From Arthrobacter gandavensis (lineage in GTDB: Bacteria > Actinomycetota > Actinomycetes > Actinomycetales > Micrococcaceae): a DNA stretch of 64,000 nucleotides. The notes beneath the pieces were generated by a model. It saw nothing but the letters and a program-made list of their open reading frames with translations, was not told the DNA's origin and ran no database searches. Where the stretch lies: contig NZ_JADKYW010000005.1 in the NCBI RefSeq assembly GCF_015355785.1, positions 869,272 to 933,271 of the forward strand. The letters run 5' to 3'. Positions within the stretch are counted from its first letter, which is position 1. Each line of letters begins with the position of its first letter. Both the position numbers and the translations under genes were made by a program. This document shows, in pieces, positions 1 through 9,200 of the stretch.

Positions 1-1193
1 GGTCCCGCAGGATCCTCAACATGATGATGATGTGTTTCGGCAGCGCCAGCCTCGTTGCCGTGCTGTGGGTGTTGTACGGCTATTCAGCAGCCTTCGGCAA
101 CTCGCTGACCCCGCTCGGCCTCCTCGGCAACCCTCTGGAGTTTTTTGGCCTTGAGAGCCTGCTGGCCGAAGATCCTGCCGCCGCGCTTCCGGCCGCCTTG
201 TTCGCCGCGTTCCAGTTGATGTTTGCCTGTGTAACGACGGCGCTGGTTGCCGGAGCGGCCGCGGGCCGGATGAAGTTCGGGGCCTGGATGGTCTTCGCCG
301 GGCTGTGGGCCTCTCTGGTCTATTTCCCGGTGGCGCACTGGGTGTTTGCGTTCAGCAGCGAGGACGGCAGCGTTACCGGCGGGTGGATTGCCAACAGCCT
401 GGGAGCGATCGACTTTGCCGGCGGAACGGCAGTCCACATGAATGCCGGTGTCGCGGCGCTGGCGCTGGCCCTGGTCCTGGGCCGCAGCCGCGGCTGGCCG
501 CACGCCATCACCCAGCCGCACAACCGGCCGCTGGTGATCCTGGGCGCGAGCCTGCTCTGGGTGGGATGGTACGGATTCAATGCCGGCTCCGCGCTGAGCG
601 CCGGGCACACCGCCGCAGTGGTGTTCCTGAACACCGCGGTAGCCGCCGCGGCAGGGCTGCTGGGCTGGGCGCTGATGGAACGGCTGCGGCTGGGCCGTTC
701 CTCCACCCTGGGCGCAGCGTCTGGGCTGATTTCCGGGCTGGTCGCCATAACCCCGGCCTGCGGAGCTGTCAGCCCGCTGGGAGCCGTGGCGATCGGTGCA
801 ATCGCCGGCCTGGTCTGCTCACTGGCAATCGAGCTGAAGTTTCGGCTCGGCTATGACGATTCGCTCGACGTCGTAGGCGTGCACCTCGTGGGCGGCGTGA
901 TCGGAACCCTGCTGATCGGGTTCTTCGCCACCACCGCTGCACCGAACGGTGTCAGCGGTGTGTTCTACCGCGGCGGCTGGTCCCTGCTGGGCATCCAGTC
1001 GGTCGCCACGGTTGCGGTCCTGGCTTACTCCTTTGTGCTCACCTGGGCGATCGCGAAGGTCCTGGACCTGGCGATGGGGCTGCGGGTCCCGGAAGAGCAC
1101 GAGGTCCGCGGCATCGACATGGCCGCCCACTCGGAGTCGGCGTACCTGAATGAGGACGAACCTGCGGAACTCGGCGCTCCTATCAGGCATTAG
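1..1193 (+). CDS. amt: ammonium transporter (Amt/MEP/Rh family), 5'-truncated by window edge
   Basis: Integral membrane ammonium/ammonia channel. The frame is open to the left edge (first full codon at 3), and the residues before the first ATG at 21 continue the family motif RxxNxL-MMM, so the true start lies outside the window; about 50-60 N-terminal residues are probably missing. Visible family marks are [13 protein letters not shown] (the Asp and first pore His), [19 protein letters not shown], and [14 protein letters not shown] with the second pore His. The tail [23 protein letters not shown] is the usual cytoplasmic Amt C-terminus that couples subunits. No glnK or glnD follows, so any PII control gene is elsewhere. 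Identification is secure; only the start is unknown. Confidence 0.96.
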   Translation, partial: SRRILNMMMMCFGSASLVAVLWVLYGYSAAFGNSLTPLGLLGNPLEFFGLESLLAEDPAAALPAALFAAFQLMFACVTTALVAGAAAGRMKFGAWMVFAGLWASLVYFPVAHWVFAFSSEDGSVTGGWIANSLGAIDFAGGTAVHMNAGVAALALALVLGRSRGWPHAITQPHNRPLVILGASLLWVGWYGFNAGSALSAGHTAAVVFLNTAVAAAAGLLGWALMERLRLGRSSTLGAASGLISGLVAITPACGAVSPLGAVAIGAIAGLVCSLAIELKFRLGYDDSLDVVGVHLVGGVIGTLLIGFFATTAAPNGVSGVFYRGGWSLLGIQSVATVAVLAYSFVLTWAIAKVLDLAMGLRVPEEHEVRGIDMAAHSESAYLNEDEPAELGAPIRH

Positions 1194-1201
1194 AAGATAC
1201 T

Positions 1202-1244
1202 CCGGCCCGGCGGGTTCCGCGCACCCGTGACTCCACCGGGCCGG
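1202..1244 (+). terminator. branched hairpin after amt, possible terminator
   Basis: Arms CCGGCCCGG (1202-1210) and CCGGGCCGG (1236-1244) pair perfectly and enclose a second small stem CGGGT/ACCCG (1211-1215 with 1223-1227). It sits 8 bp after the amt stop codon. There is no T-tract, so it may be a weak or Rho-assisted terminator, or a 3' stabiliser. Confidence 0.45.
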
Positions 1245-1333
1245 GGTCCTGCCTCGCCAGGACACGTGTTGAAGTTGGCCGCGGAAAGCGCGAAGCTGGG
1301 AGCCAGGTATCCGTCCAGGAAGGACTTCCCCGC

Positions 1334-2092
1334 ATGGCCACGATCGACCTCAACGCCGACGTCGGTGAGTCCTTTGGCCGGTGGTCCCTTGGCGATGACG
1401 CCGCCATGATCAGCGCTGTCTCAAGCGCCAACGTGGCCTGTGGCTTCCATGCCGGGGACGCCAGTACCATGTACGCGGCCTGCCTCGCTGCCGCACAGGC
1501 CGGCACCGCCGTCGGCGCACACCCCGGGTACCGGGACCTGTCCGGTTTTGGCCGGCGCGCTCTGGATGTGGATGCGGCCGAACTGACCGGGGAAGTGATC
1601 TACCAGATCGGCGCCCTGCAGTCCCTTGCCCGGGCAGCCGGAACCGAGGTCCGGTACGTCAAGCCGCACGGCGCCCTGTACAACCGCATAGCGGTGGACC
1701 CGGTGCAGGCCGGGGCGGTGATTGATGCGCTCTGCGCCGTGGACCCGAACCTGCCGCTGGTGGTGCTGCCTGGGTCCGTCGTCGAGCAGCTGGCGGCACA
1801 GTCCGGGCTCCGGACCATCGCCGAAGCGTTCGCGGACCGTGCCTACAACCCGGATGGAAGCCTGGTTTCGCGGACCCTGCCCGGCGCCGTACTGACGGAC
1901 CTTTCGGAGATCACGGACCACGCGCTGCGCCTCGCCCTGGACGGCAAGATCCAGACCGCGGACGGCACCGTCATCGACGTTGCCGCGGACAGTATCTGCG
2001 TTCATGGGGATACCCCCGGAGCAGTTGCCATGGGACAGTCCGTGCGCAGTGCTCTTGAGGCCGGCGGCGTAAGAATTGCCAGCTTCGCCTAG
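1334..2092 (+). CDS. pxpA: 5-oxoprolinase subunit A (LamB/YcsF family)
   Basis: Subunit of the prokaryotic ATP-dependent 5-oxoprolinase PxpABC, which opens 5-oxo-L-proline to L-glutamate in the cytosol. The N-terminus [14 protein letters not shown] and the following VACGFHAGD and [16 protein letters not shown] are the YcsF/LamB signature; 252 residues is the normal length. An AGGAAGGA ribosome site lies about 10 bp before the ATG. The 3' end overlaps the fused pxpB-pxpC gene by 17 bp, so the subunits are probably made from one message by coupled translation. No transporter gene for 5-oxoproline is adjacent. Role assigned by family and by the presence of both partner domains next door. Confidence 0.93.
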   Translation: MATIDLNADVGESFGRWSLGDDAAMISAVSSANVACGFHAGDASTMYAACLAAAQAGTAVGAHPGYRDLSGFGRRALDVDAAELTGEVIYQIGALQSLARAAGTEVRYVKPHGALYNRIAVDPVQAGAVIDALCAVDPNLPLVVLPGSVVEQLAAQSGLRTIAEAFADRAYNPDGSLVSRTLPGAVLTDLSEITDHALRLALDGKIQTADGTVIDVAADSICVHGDTPGAVAMGQSVRSALEAGGVRIASFA

Positions 2093-3704
2093 CCCGCGGG
2101 CCGCTCCCGCACTGGCTGTCCGCCCGGCCGGCGAGCGCGCGCTGCTGCTGGAAACGGCAGGCACCACCGAAGCCGCTGCCCTGCACCGGACACTTTCCGC
2201 AGTGCCTCTGCCCGGCCAGGTTGAGGCAGTTCCGGCAGCGCGGACGGTACTGCTCCGTTTTGCCACCGCTGCGCAGGCAAGGCAGGCCGCCGGACCCGCG
2301 GCGCTGCTTGAACCGGGGAACGGTCAGGAACGCGGCGCGGATACTCCCCTGGTGGAGCTTCCGACGATCTATGACGGCGAGGATCTTGACGACGTCGCCC
2401 GGCTGACCGGACTCGGATCCGCGCAGGCAGTGGTCCAGGCCCATGCGGCCGCTCTGTGGACCGCTGCGTTCTGCGGTTTCGCTCCCGGATTCGCCTACCT
2501 GACGGGCGGGGGCCGGCAGCTGGAGGTGCCCCGCCGCGAAGAGCCGCGCACCACCGTCCCTGCCGGCGCGGTGGCCCTGGCCGGCGAGTATTCCGCGGCC
2601 TATCCAGGAGTCTCGCCCGGCGGCTGGCAGCTCATCGGCCGTACATCCGCGGCTCTGTGGGACCTTGAACGCGAGTTCCCGGCGCTGATCTCCCCCGGAA
2701 CGCGGGTACGTTTCGTTCCGGTCCGGGAGCGGGTACAGGTTTCCGAGCCGGCAGCGCAGCAGACGCCCCGCGCCGGTGCCCACGCCACTGGCACTGGCAC
2801 TGGCACTGAGCCGGTTTTCCGGCCGGCCGCAACAGTCCTCGCTGCCGGCCCGCTGGCAACCGTGCAGGATCTTGGGCGTCCCGCCCTGAGCCACATAGGG
2901 GTCAGCCGGTCCGGTGCCGCGGACAGGTCCGCGCTGCTTCGGGCCAACCGCCTCACCGGCAATCCGCCCGGCGCTGCCGGACTGGAAGTCCTGTTCGGCG
3001 GCCTGCACCTGCGCGCAGAGCAGGACCTGGTGCTGGCCGTCACCGGTGCGGCCGCGCCGCTCAGAATCGTGTTGCCCGACGGCGCGGAACGAACCGCGGG
3101 CGTGGACCGGGCCTTCGTGCTGCGCGCCGGCTGCCACCTGGCCCTGGGCGCTCCCGCTGCGGGACTGCGGTCCTACGTCGGATTCCGCGGCGGGCTCCAG
3201 GCCACACCCGTACTGGGCAGCCGGTCCACCGATACCCTGGCCGGCCTCGGGCCACGGCCGCTCCGGCCCGGAGACCTGCTTGGCGTGGGCGGGGACCCTG
3301 GCACCGCCGTCGGGCACCCGGAAACGCCCCCTCCCCTGCCCGGCGAAGCGACCACGGAGCTGCGCTACATACCCGGTCCCCGGCAGGACTGGTTCGGCGC
3401 GGAAGGAACCAGCGCCTTCGAATCCCGAACCTGGACCGTGGGCGAGAGGTCCAACCGCGTGGGCATCCGGTTCGAGGGCGAGGCCCTGACGGACCGTGAA
3501 ACCGGCGAACTCGCCAGCGAAGCAGTGCTCCCCGGCTCGGTGCAAGTGCCGCCGTCCGGCCTTCCGATCCTGTTCCTGGCCGACGCCCCGGTGACGGGAG
3601 GATATCCGGTGATCGGCGTCGTCGTGGAGGCGGACCTGGACACGGCAGCACAGCTGCGCCCCGGCTCCGCCGTCCGGTTTATCCCCACCGCACCCGCCGG
3701 CTAG
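2076..3704 (+). CDS. pxpB-pxpC: 5-oxoprolinase subunits B and C, fused (KipI-KipA type)
   Basis: One 542-residue protein joins the PxpB (KipI-like) domain, about residues 1-220 with [10 protein letters not shown] and [16 protein letters not shown], to the PxpC (KipA, biotin-dependent carboxylase-like) domain from about residue 250 with [20 protein letters not shown]. With PxpA it forms 5-oxoprolinase. The start is a TTG at 2076 inside the end of pxpA, giving translational coupling. The linker is a Thr-Gly repeat encoded by a CACTGG tandem repeat. Its stop codon TAG (3702-3704) overlaps the stop of the convergent oxidase gene in one CTAG. B-C fusions are known in actinobacteria; the older KipI/KipA annotation as sporulation-kinase inhibitors is less likely here because pxpA is present. 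Confidence 0.92.
   Translation: MPASPSPRAAPALAVRPAGERALLLETAGTTEAAALHRTLSAVPLPGQVEAVPAARTVLLRFATAAQARQAAGPAALLEPGNGQERGADTPLVELPTIYDGEDLDDVARLTGLGSAQAVVQAHAAALWTAAFCGFAPGFAYLTGGGRQLEVPRREEPRTTVPAGAVALAGEYSAAYPGVSPGGWQLIGRTSAALWDLEREFPALISPGTRVRFVPVRERVQVSEPAAQQTPRAGAHATGTGTGTEPVFRPAATVLAAGPLATVQDLGRPALSHIGVSRSGAADRSALLRANRLTGNPPGAAGLEVLFGGLHLRAEQDLVLAVTGAAAPLRIVLPDGAERTAGVDRAFVLRAGCHLALGAPAAGLRSYVGFRGGLQATPVLGSRSTDTLAGLGPRPLRPGDLLGVGGDPGTAVGHPETPPPLPGEATTELRYIPGPRQDWFGAEGTSAFESRTWTVGERSNRVGIRFEGEALTDRETGELASEAVLPGSVQVPPSGLPILFLADAPVTGGYPVIGVVVEADLDTAAQLRPGSAVRFIPTAPAG
2786..2808 (+). repeat. CACTGG tandem hexamer in the pxpB-pxpC linker
   Basis: Three full copies of CACTGG plus a partial fourth encode an Ala-Thr-Gly-Thr-Gly-Thr-Gly stretch exactly between the two enzyme domains. 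The unit is a multiple of three, so slippage would only change linker length. Confidence 0.85.
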
Positions 3705-5491
3705 GAACCGGCTAGTTCCTCTTCCTGGCGCAGGTACTGCTGAAGCAGTTCGCGGGCATGAGCGGTATCCGGCCCTTCCTTCTCCAAGGCGTCCATCATG
3801 TCCTGTCCCTTGCTGCGTCCGGCGGGGAACGGCGGAAGCAGCGGTACGTCCGGATCGGAAAGGACCTCAATCAGCACCGGACGGTCCGCGTCCAGCGCCG
3901 CATCCCAGGCCGGTCCGATCTGCGCGGAATCCTCCACCCGGATGCCCTGCAGTCCCAGCAGCTCGGCGTAGGCCGCGTAGGAGAAGTCCGGCAGCGCCTG
4001 GCTCTGGTCGAACCGCGGGTCGCCTTCCATCTCACGCTGCTCCCAGGTCACCTCGGCCAGCTCGCGGTTGTTCAGCACCATGAGCACAAACCGGGGATCC
4101 GCCCAGCGCGGCCACAGCCTGCTCACCGTGATGAGCTCGGACAGCCCGGCCATCTGCATGGCTCCGTCACCGGAGAGCGCCACTACCGGCCTGTCCGGTG
4201 CTGCCAGTTTTGCTGCCAGTCCGTAGGGAATGGCACAGCCCATGCTCGCCAGCGTGCTGGACAGATGCGCCGGGACGCCGACGGGCAGGCGCAGCTGCCG
4301 CGCGTACCAGTACACACTGCTGCCGACGTCCACGGCCACCTGCGCGTTATCCGGCAGGCGGCGGCTCAGCTCCCGCACCGCCAGTTCCGGGTTCACCGGG
4401 CTGGCCGGAGTCGCCGCACGCTCGGCGGCCAGCTGCTGCCAGTCCTGCACTGCTGTTTCGACGGCGGTGCGCCAGGGGGATCCGCTGCGTTCGGTGACCA
4501 GCGGAAGCAGGCCCTCCAGGGCGGCTGCTGCGTCGCCTGTCACTGCCGTCTCCACCGGGTACCGGTTGCCGATCGCGGCGGCATCGACGTCGATCTGCAC
4601 CGCCCGTGCTGCCCCGGGCGGCGGATAGAACTCCGTCCACGGATCGTTGGAGCCGATGATCACCAGGGTGTCGCACTCCCCCAGCACATACCCGCTGGCG
4701 CTGGTGCCCAGATGTCCCATCACTCCGGCTGCCAGCGGATGGGACTCATCCACGTACGGCTTGCCCATCAGCGACGTCGTGATCCCTGCGCCGGTCTTCT
4801 CCGCGAGTGCCTTGACCTGCGGCCAGGCGCCGCGTGCACCCTGCCCGACGAGGAAGGCCACCCGCTCGCCGTCGTTGATGACCGCCGCAGCTGCCTCGAG
4901 ATCTGCGCTCGCCGGCACCAGGTTCGGCGGACTCCACACCGGGGCACTGGTAACGATTCCGTGTTCCTGTTCCAGCTCCGGGGCGGGGGCCTGCTGGATG
5001 TCGTGCGGAATGATGACGACGGCGGGGGCCCGGTCCGCGAGCGCCGCCTTGAACGCCCGGTCCAGCACCAGGGGGAGCTGTTCCGGGCTGTTGACCTGCT
5101 GGCGGAAGGAGGAAGCGACGTCGCGCGTGAGGTTGAGCAGGTCGATTTCCTGCATGTAGGCGGAGCCCAGGACGCTGCGGGACTGCTGGCCGATGATCGC
5201 GACCACGGGCACGCTGTCCATCTTCGCGTCATACAGGCCGTTGAGCAGGTGTACGGCACCGGGGCCCTGGGTGGAGAGCATGACCCCTGGCCGGCCGGTG
5301 TACTTTGCGTGGCCCACGGCCATGAAGGCGGCGTTTTCCTCATGCCGGGCCTGCACGAATTCCGGGGATCCGGAGCGTCTCAGGGCACCGAGCACGGTAT
5401 TGATTCCGTCGCCGCTGTAGCCAAAGATCCGGTCAACGCCCCAGGCCTGCAGCCTTTCGACGATCACATCTGCAACGAGCCGTTCTGCCAT
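3701..5491 (-). CDS. thiamine-diphosphate enzyme, pyruvate oxidase / pyruvate:quinone oxidoreductase type
   Basis: Cytosolic or membrane-associated ThDP- and probably FAD-dependent enzyme that decarboxylates pyruvate or a related 2-oxo acid. The start at 5491 (596 residues) is preferred over the ATG 12 bp upstream because GGAGG lies 5 bp before it. The N-terminal pyrimidine domain carries the catalytic Glu51 in ARHEENAAFM; the central domain is typical of POX/acetolactate synthase proteins; the C-terminal domain has GDGAMQMAG and the following NN of the ThDP-Mg site. The length and FVLMVLNNRELAEVTWEQR resemble PoxB/CidC. Acetolactate synthase or another decarboxylase cannot be excluded. It shares its stop (CTAG) with pxpB-pxpC on the other strand. 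Confidence 0.82.
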   Translation of the reverse strand: MAERLVADVIVERLQAWGVDRIFGYSGDGINTVLGALRRSGSPEFVQARHEENAAFMAVGHAKYTGRPGVMLSTQGPGAVHLLNGLYDAKMDSVPVVAIIGQQSRSVLGSAYMQEIDLLNLTRDVASSFRQQVNSPEQLPLVLDRAFKAALADRAPAVVIIPHDIQQAPAPELEQEHGIVTSAPVWSPPNLVPASADLEAAAAVINDGERVAFLVGQGARGAWPQVKALAEKTGAGITTSLMGKPYVDESHPLAAGVMGHLGTSASGYVLGECDTLVIIGSNDPWTEFYPPPGAARAVQIDVDAAAIGNRYPVETAVTGDAAAALEGLLPLVTERSGSPWRTAVETAVQDWQQLAAERAATPASPVNPELAVRELSRRLPDNAQVAVDVGSSVYWYARQLRLPVGVPAHLSSTLASMGCAIPYGLAAKLAAPDRPVVALSGDGAMQMAGLSELITVSRLWPRWADPRFVLMVLNNRELAEVTWEQREMEGDPRFDQSQALPDFSYAAYAELLGLQGIRVEDSAQIGPAWDAALDADRPVLIEVLSDPDVPLLPPFPAGRSKGQDMMDALEKEGPDTAHARELLQQYLRQEEELAGS

Positions 5492-5605
5492 GGAAACCTC
5501 CATTAGTCAGCATGCTTACTGGATTGCCTGCCACTATCCCATGGCACGGACGGGGGGCCAAGCGGGGTGCCTCCCGGGCGGGCCGCGGTGTGGGTGCACG
5601 GTCCG

Positions 5606-5630
5606 CGTCACGTGACGTGACAGGCGTCAC
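5606..5630. promoter_or_regulatory. clustered GTCAC/GTGAC half-sites, operator candidate
   Basis: A perfect 12-bp palindrome CGTCACGTGACG (5606-5617) is followed directly by the inverted repeat GTGAC-AGGC-GTCAC (5617-5630). The cluster lies between the divergent oxidase and aldehyde dehydrogenase genes, about 75-95 bp before the latter's start. It looks like a binding site for a dimeric regulator, but no regulator gene is adjacent. Confidence 0.45.
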
Positions 5631-5701
5631 TCTGGGCGTACCCTAGGGGCCACCCGCAACACGTTCCCGGCACCTCTACACACCGATGACAAGGAGCAGC
5701 A

Positions 5702-7159
5702 ATGTCCCTCCTCACCACCTCCGTCTGGCACGGCAAAATCCACACCGACTCCTGGACCACGGGCTCCGGCGGCACCATGGACGTGCTCGAACCCGCTACC
5801 GGTTCGACCCTTGGCTCCGCGGGCCTGGCCAACCGCGCGGATGCCCTCTCCGCCTCGGCCAGGGCCGCAGCTGCCCAGCAGGAATGGGCACGGACCAAGC
5901 CAGAGGTCCGCGCTGCCGTTCTGCGCAGGGCCGGCCAGTTGTTTGAAGACCATGCGCAGGAAATCCAGGGCTGGATCATGCGTGAAACCGGCGGAATCGA
6001 TGCCAAGGCGGGCCTCGAGACCCACGTAGCCGCCAACGAGTGCTTCCACGCCGCAGCCCTGCCGGCCCACCCTGCAGGAGACGTGCTGACCAGCAACGAG
6101 GACCGCTGGTCCTTCGCCCGGCGGCGGCCCGCCGGCGTCGTCTCGGTTATTTCTCCGTTCAACTTCCCGCTGATCCTCTCGATCCGTTCAGTAGCCCCGG
6201 CCCTGGCACTTGGCAACGCGGTGCTGCTCAAGCCGGACCCCCGCACCACCGTCTCCGGCGGCGTCGTCATCATGCGGGTCTTCGAGGAAGCCGGGCTGCC
6301 CCCCGGCCTGCTGCAGCTGCTGCCCGGCGGTGCGGACGTGGGCCAGGCCCTCGTGGAAGCACCGGAAGTGCGCGTCATCTCCTTTACCGGTTCGACGGCG
6401 GCGGGCCGGAAGGTAGGTGAGGCCGCGGGGCGCCTGCTCAAGCGGGCCCACCTGGAACTGGGCGGCAACAACGCGCTCATCGTGCTTCCAGGCGCGGACC
6501 TTGACCTCGCTGCTTCCGCAGGCGCGTTTGGTTCCTTCCTGCACCAGGGACAGATCTGCATGACCACCGGGCGGCACCTGGTCCACGAGTCCCTGGTGGA
6601 GGAGTACACGGCACGGCTGGCGGAAAAGGCGAAGCACCTGCCGGTCGGCGACCCGGCAAGCGGACAGGTGGCCCTGGGCCCGATCATCGACGAACGGCAG
6701 CGGGACAACATTGACCGGCTGGTACGCGAGGCGAAGGACTCAGGAGCGCAGATCGCCGCCGGCGGCACCTACGAGGGCCTGTTCTACTCCCCCACCGTGC
6801 TGACCGGTCTGACCCCGGACAACCCGGCCTGGACGCAGGAGATCTTTGGCCCGGTGGCTCCCGTCCTGGCTTTCTCCTCAGTGGAGGAGGCGATCGAGCT
6901 GACCAATGCGTCGGAGTATGCGCTGTCCGTGGGAATCCTGGGTGACGTGGGCCTGGCCATGGAAGTTGCCGACCGCGTGGTTTCCGGCAAGGTGCACATC
7001 AACGAACAGACGGTGTCGGATGAGGCCAACTCTCCGTTCGGAGGCATGGGCGCCTCTGGTACCGGTTCACGCTTCGGCGGCGCTGCAGCCAACATTGAGG
7101 CGTTCACCGAAGTCCAGTGGCTGACCATGCGGCCGAAGATCGCCCCCTATCCGTTCTAG
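5702..7159 (+). CDS. NAD(P)-dependent benzaldehyde/vanillin-type aldehyde dehydrogenase
   Basis: Oxidises an aldehyde, probably aromatic, to the carboxylic acid. All ALDH landmarks are present: SPFNFPL for cofactor binding, FTGSTAAGRKVG, catalytic general base Glu252 in LELGGNN and nucleophile Cys286 in GQICMTTGR, and the closing EIFGPVAPVL. At 485 residues it matches the benzaldehyde dehydrogenase (XylC/Vdh) branch, which also has the GQICM and NSPFGGMGASGTGSRFGG wording. AAGGAG stands 6 bp before the ATG. It is monocistronic between an upstream operator-like cluster and a downstream hairpin. The class is certain; the substrate is inferred from subfamily resemblance only. Confidence 0.9.
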   Translation: MSLLTTSVWHGKIHTDSWTTGSGGTMDVLEPATGSTLGSAGLANRADALSASARAAAAQQEWARTKPEVRAAVLRRAGQLFEDHAQEIQGWIMRETGGIDAKAGLETHVAANECFHAAALPAHPAGDVLTSNEDRWSFARRRPAGVVSVISPFNFPLILSIRSVAPALALGNAVLLKPDPRTTVSGGVVIMRVFEEAGLPPGLLQLLPGGADVGQALVEAPEVRVISFTGSTAAGRKVGEAAGRLLKRAHLELGGNNALIVLPGADLDLAASAGAFGSFLHQGQICMTTGRHLVHESLVEEYTARLAEKAKHLPVGDPASGQVALGPIIDERQRDNIDRLVREAKDSGAQIAAGGTYEGLFYSPTVLTGLTPDNPAWTQEIFGPVAPVLAFSSVEEAIELTNASEYALSVGILGDVGLAMEVADRVVSGKVHINEQTVSDEANSPFGGMGASGTGSRFGGAAANIEAFTEVQWLTMRPKIAPYPF

Positions 7160-7173
7160 GGATGCTTCAAGGC

Positions 7174-7209
7174 CCGGGTCTCCGGCAGGACAGCTTGCCG
7201 GAGACCCGG
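7174..7209. terminator. 14-bp hairpin between convergent genes
   Basis: Arms CCGGGTCTCCGGCA (7174-7187) and TGCCGGAGACCCGG (7196-7209) pair perfectly over an 8-nt loop. The position between the aldehyde dehydrogenase (+) and the AhpD-like gene (-) suits a bidirectional terminator, although neither side has a long T-run. Confidence 0.65.
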
Positions 7210-7222
7210 CCCTCAGTGCACC

Positions 7223-7678
7223 CTAGCGTTTTCGTACCGGGTGGCCGCTGATGATGGAAACCCGGTTGAAGGCGTTGATCGCAATCGCTGCCCAGCTAAT
7301 CACGGAGAACTGCTCCGCGCTGAGCTGTGCCCGGTACCCGGCGAAAACACCTTCCCGCTCTGCGCCGCCCGAGAGCTGCGTCAGTGCTTCGGCAAGCCCC
7401 AGGGCTGCCCGCTCCGTCTCATCGAAGAGGGCGGTGTCCCGCCAGGCAGGCAGGACAGCGAGCCGCTGTTCACTTTCCCCGGCTTCGAGGGACTGGCGCG
7501 TATGCAGATCCAAGCAGAAGGCGCAGCCGTTGAGCTGTGAAACGCGCACGTTGACCAGTTCCATGACGATGCGGCCCAGACCGGCTTCTTCGGCCGCGCT
7601 CCGGATGGACGCAGCGGTGGCAGCCATGGCCTGGTAGACCGGGCGGTGCTGCTTGTCGATAAAGACCTTCTCGCTCAA
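7223..7678 (-). CDS. carboxymuconolactone decarboxylase / AhpD-like peroxidase-family protein
   Basis: Small all-helical protein of the AhpD core family, expected to act on peroxides or as a disulfide relay. The motif NGCAFCLDLHTR holds the redox pair Cys52 and Cys55 and the conserved His59, as in AhpD and YnfK-like carboxymuconolactone decarboxylase-fold proteins; 151 residues is normal. Translation most likely starts at a TTG (7678), with GGGGAG about 8 bp upstream. The TTG overlaps the TGA of the upstream GNAT gene (TTGA), so the two are translationally coupled. A true carboxymuconolactone decarboxylase role is unlikely because the CxxC pair marks the antioxidant subgroup. Confidence 0.88.
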   Translation of the reverse strand: MSEKVFIDKQHRPVYQAMAATAASIRSAAEEAGLGRIVMELVNVRVSQLNGCAFCLDLHTRQSLEAGESEQRLAVLPAWRDTALFDETERAALGLAEALTQLSGGAEREGVFAGYRAQLSAEQFSVISWAAIAINAFNRVSIISGHPVRKR

Positions 7679-7992
7679 CGTGCTGACTCCCCGTTCCTGT
7701 GTTCAGCGGTCTTCGGCCAATCCACGAATCCGGTGTACTCCGGATGCTTCGTAAGCCAGCGGGCAATGAAGGGACAGAACGGGGCCAGCCGGAGTCCGGC
7801 GTCGCGCACATCTTCGACGGCGAAGCGGGCCAGCTGCGAACCGACCCCCTGGCCTTCGTGGTCATCAGAGACCTCGGTGTGCGTGAACGCCCGGCTTCCC
7901 GGACGGTCGCGGTAGGCCGCGAACCCGGCAACCGTGCCGGCGTCGTCAATCGCTTCGTAGCGCTGCTTCCCGGGGTTGTGCTGGATCTTCAT
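7675..7992 (-). CDS. short GNAT-like N-acetyltransferase (YjdJ type)
   Basis: A 105-residue protein with the compact acetyltransferase fold of the YjdJ/OATF1 group: the GQGVGSQLARFAVEDVR segment is the acetyl-CoA pyrophosphate loop, and the end CPFIARWLTKHPEYTGFV is the hallmark of this group. The substrate is unknown. The ATG has AGGGGA 4-5 bp before it. It is the first gene of a two-gene unit with the AhpD-like gene (4-bp overlap), and the pirin gene ends 16 bp before it on the same strand, so all three may be co-transcribed in a redox/stress unit. Confidence 0.85.
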   Translation of the reverse strand: MKIQHNPGKQRYEAIDDAGTVAGFAAYRDRPGSRAFTHTEVSDDHEGQGVGSQLARFAVEDVRDAGLRLAPFCPFIARWLTKHPEYTGFVDWPKTAEHRNGESAR

Positions 7993-8007
7993 TTCGTTCC
8001 CCTCTCT

Positions 8008-8994
8008 TCAGCTGCGCGGACGCAGCCGGGCGTTGGGCAGGACAGGTGCCGGCAGCGGCGGCAGCGGATCATTCGGCACGGTCATGAACCGGGCGGCGGG
8101 CTCCGTTCCGGGATGGGTTTCGATGCCAAGGTGCTGCTGCCAGTCGCGGCGATACCGGACAATTTCCTCGTGGCTGCGGCCAATGAAGTTCCACCACATG
8201 ACAATGGTTTCGCCCAGCGGTTCACCGCCGAGCAGGATGGCTCGAACAGGCGACTCCGCCGGAGCGGCGATCCGCAGGGCGGTGCGTCCCGGCGGCACGC
8301 AGGCCAGCTCCCCGGGGGCGACGGCAGCGCCCTGGAAGTGCAGGTTCCCAGTGTCAGCGAGCAGCCCGTACTCGAACCGGTGGTCTGCGTCGAGGTCCAG
8401 GACTGTGCCCGGCTCCAGGAGGATCTCCGCCCCGACGATCGGCGAATGCGTGCGGACCGGGGAGGAGGATCCGGCAAGTTCGCCCAGGAAAACCCGCGCC
8501 TCCCACCCGGGGCCGGCGGCGGGTTCGGGGGCATAGTGCTCAAAGCGCGGATCGGTGTGCCGGGACGCTTCCGGCAGGGCCAGCCACAGCTGGACGCCAT
8601 GCAGGATGCTGGTCTGCGGCGTGGACACCTCGGAGTGGGCGATGCCGCGGCCGGCGGTCATCAGGTTGAGCTCGCCGGGACGGACCATGGCATGGGCGCC
8701 GGTGCTGTCACGGTGCTCTATTTCGCCGGTGAAGAGCCAGCTGACGGTCTGCAGCCCGGTGTGCGGATGGGGAGGCACCACCATTCCGCCGGTGCGCGCG
8801 ACGGCGTCGGGCCCGTAATGGTCCACGAAGCACCACGCGCCAATCAGGCTGCGGCTGCGCTGGGGCAGCGTGCGGCGGACGGGCATGGCACGGGGTCCGC
8901 CGAGCGGCACATTTCGGGGCGCGTGGATTTCGACGTCGGCGGCGGGGGTACTGGCGCATTCCACCTCCACCGGGGCAGTTTCGACGTTGCTCAT
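8008..8994 (-). CDS. pirin family protein (cupin)
   Basis: Bicupin protein of 328 residues; pirins bind one metal ion and some act as quercetin dioxygenases or redox-sensitive modulators. The N-terminal cupin has the pirin signature: GAWCFVDHYGPD, then PHPHTGLQTVSWLFTGEIEHRDSTG and GELNLMTAGRGIAHSE, which carry the His/His/His/Glu metal ligands. The C-terminal half is the pirin_C domain. GGGAGAGG precedes the ATG. It is first in a leftward unit with the GNAT and AhpD-like genes. Upstream, a 26-bp perfect inverted repeat separates it from the divergent DHFR-like gene. Confidence 0.93.
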   Translation of the reverse strand: MSNVETAPVEVECASTPAADVEIHAPRNVPLGGPRAMPVRRTLPQRSRSLIGAWCFVDHYGPDAVARTGGMVVPPHPHTGLQTVSWLFTGEIEHRDSTGAHAMVRPGELNLMTAGRGIAHSEVSTPQTSILHGVQLWLALPEASRHTDPRFEHYAPEPAAGPGWEARVFLGELAGSSSPVRTHSPIVGAEILLEPGTVLDLDADHRFEYGLLADTGNLHFQGAAVAPGELACVPPGRTALRIAAPAESPVRAILLGGEPLGETIVMWWNFIGRSHEEIVRYRRDWQQHLGIETHPGTEPAARFMTVPNDPLPPLPAPVLPNARLRPRS

Positions 8995-9086
8995 GCCTCT
9001 CCCATTCCCCTTCCTATGACAGCCCTAGTCCTCAATGGTACATGCATATGCATCTAAGTGTGTGCGGATTTGGCTCCCTCCCCGAT

Positions 9087-9142
9087 CGAGATGGCAGAAA
9101 CGGCTCGTATGGGGCTCCATACGAGCCGTTTCTGCCATCTCG
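9087..9142. repeat. dispersed palindromic element A, 26-bp perfect stem
   Basis: The left arm (9087-9112) starts CGAGATGGCAGAAACGGCTC; the right arm (9117-9142) is its exact complement, with a 4-nt GGCT loop. It belongs to the same family as the elements at 16433, 48967, 52975 and 59233. Here it lies between two divergent gene starts, so it is not placed as a terminator. Confidence 0.9.
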
Positions 9143-9200
9143 GCGGAGGCTAGGGAACCAGCCCTAACTTCACCACACCGGCCGGCGGTACGCTCGGGGC

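Noticed and set aside
1971..3545. Long open frame on the minus strand opposite pxpB-pxpC
   Set aside because: It is an antisense shadow in GC-rich DNA: no family motif, Arg/Gly/Ala-rich composition, and it overlaps a well-identified gene over its whole length.
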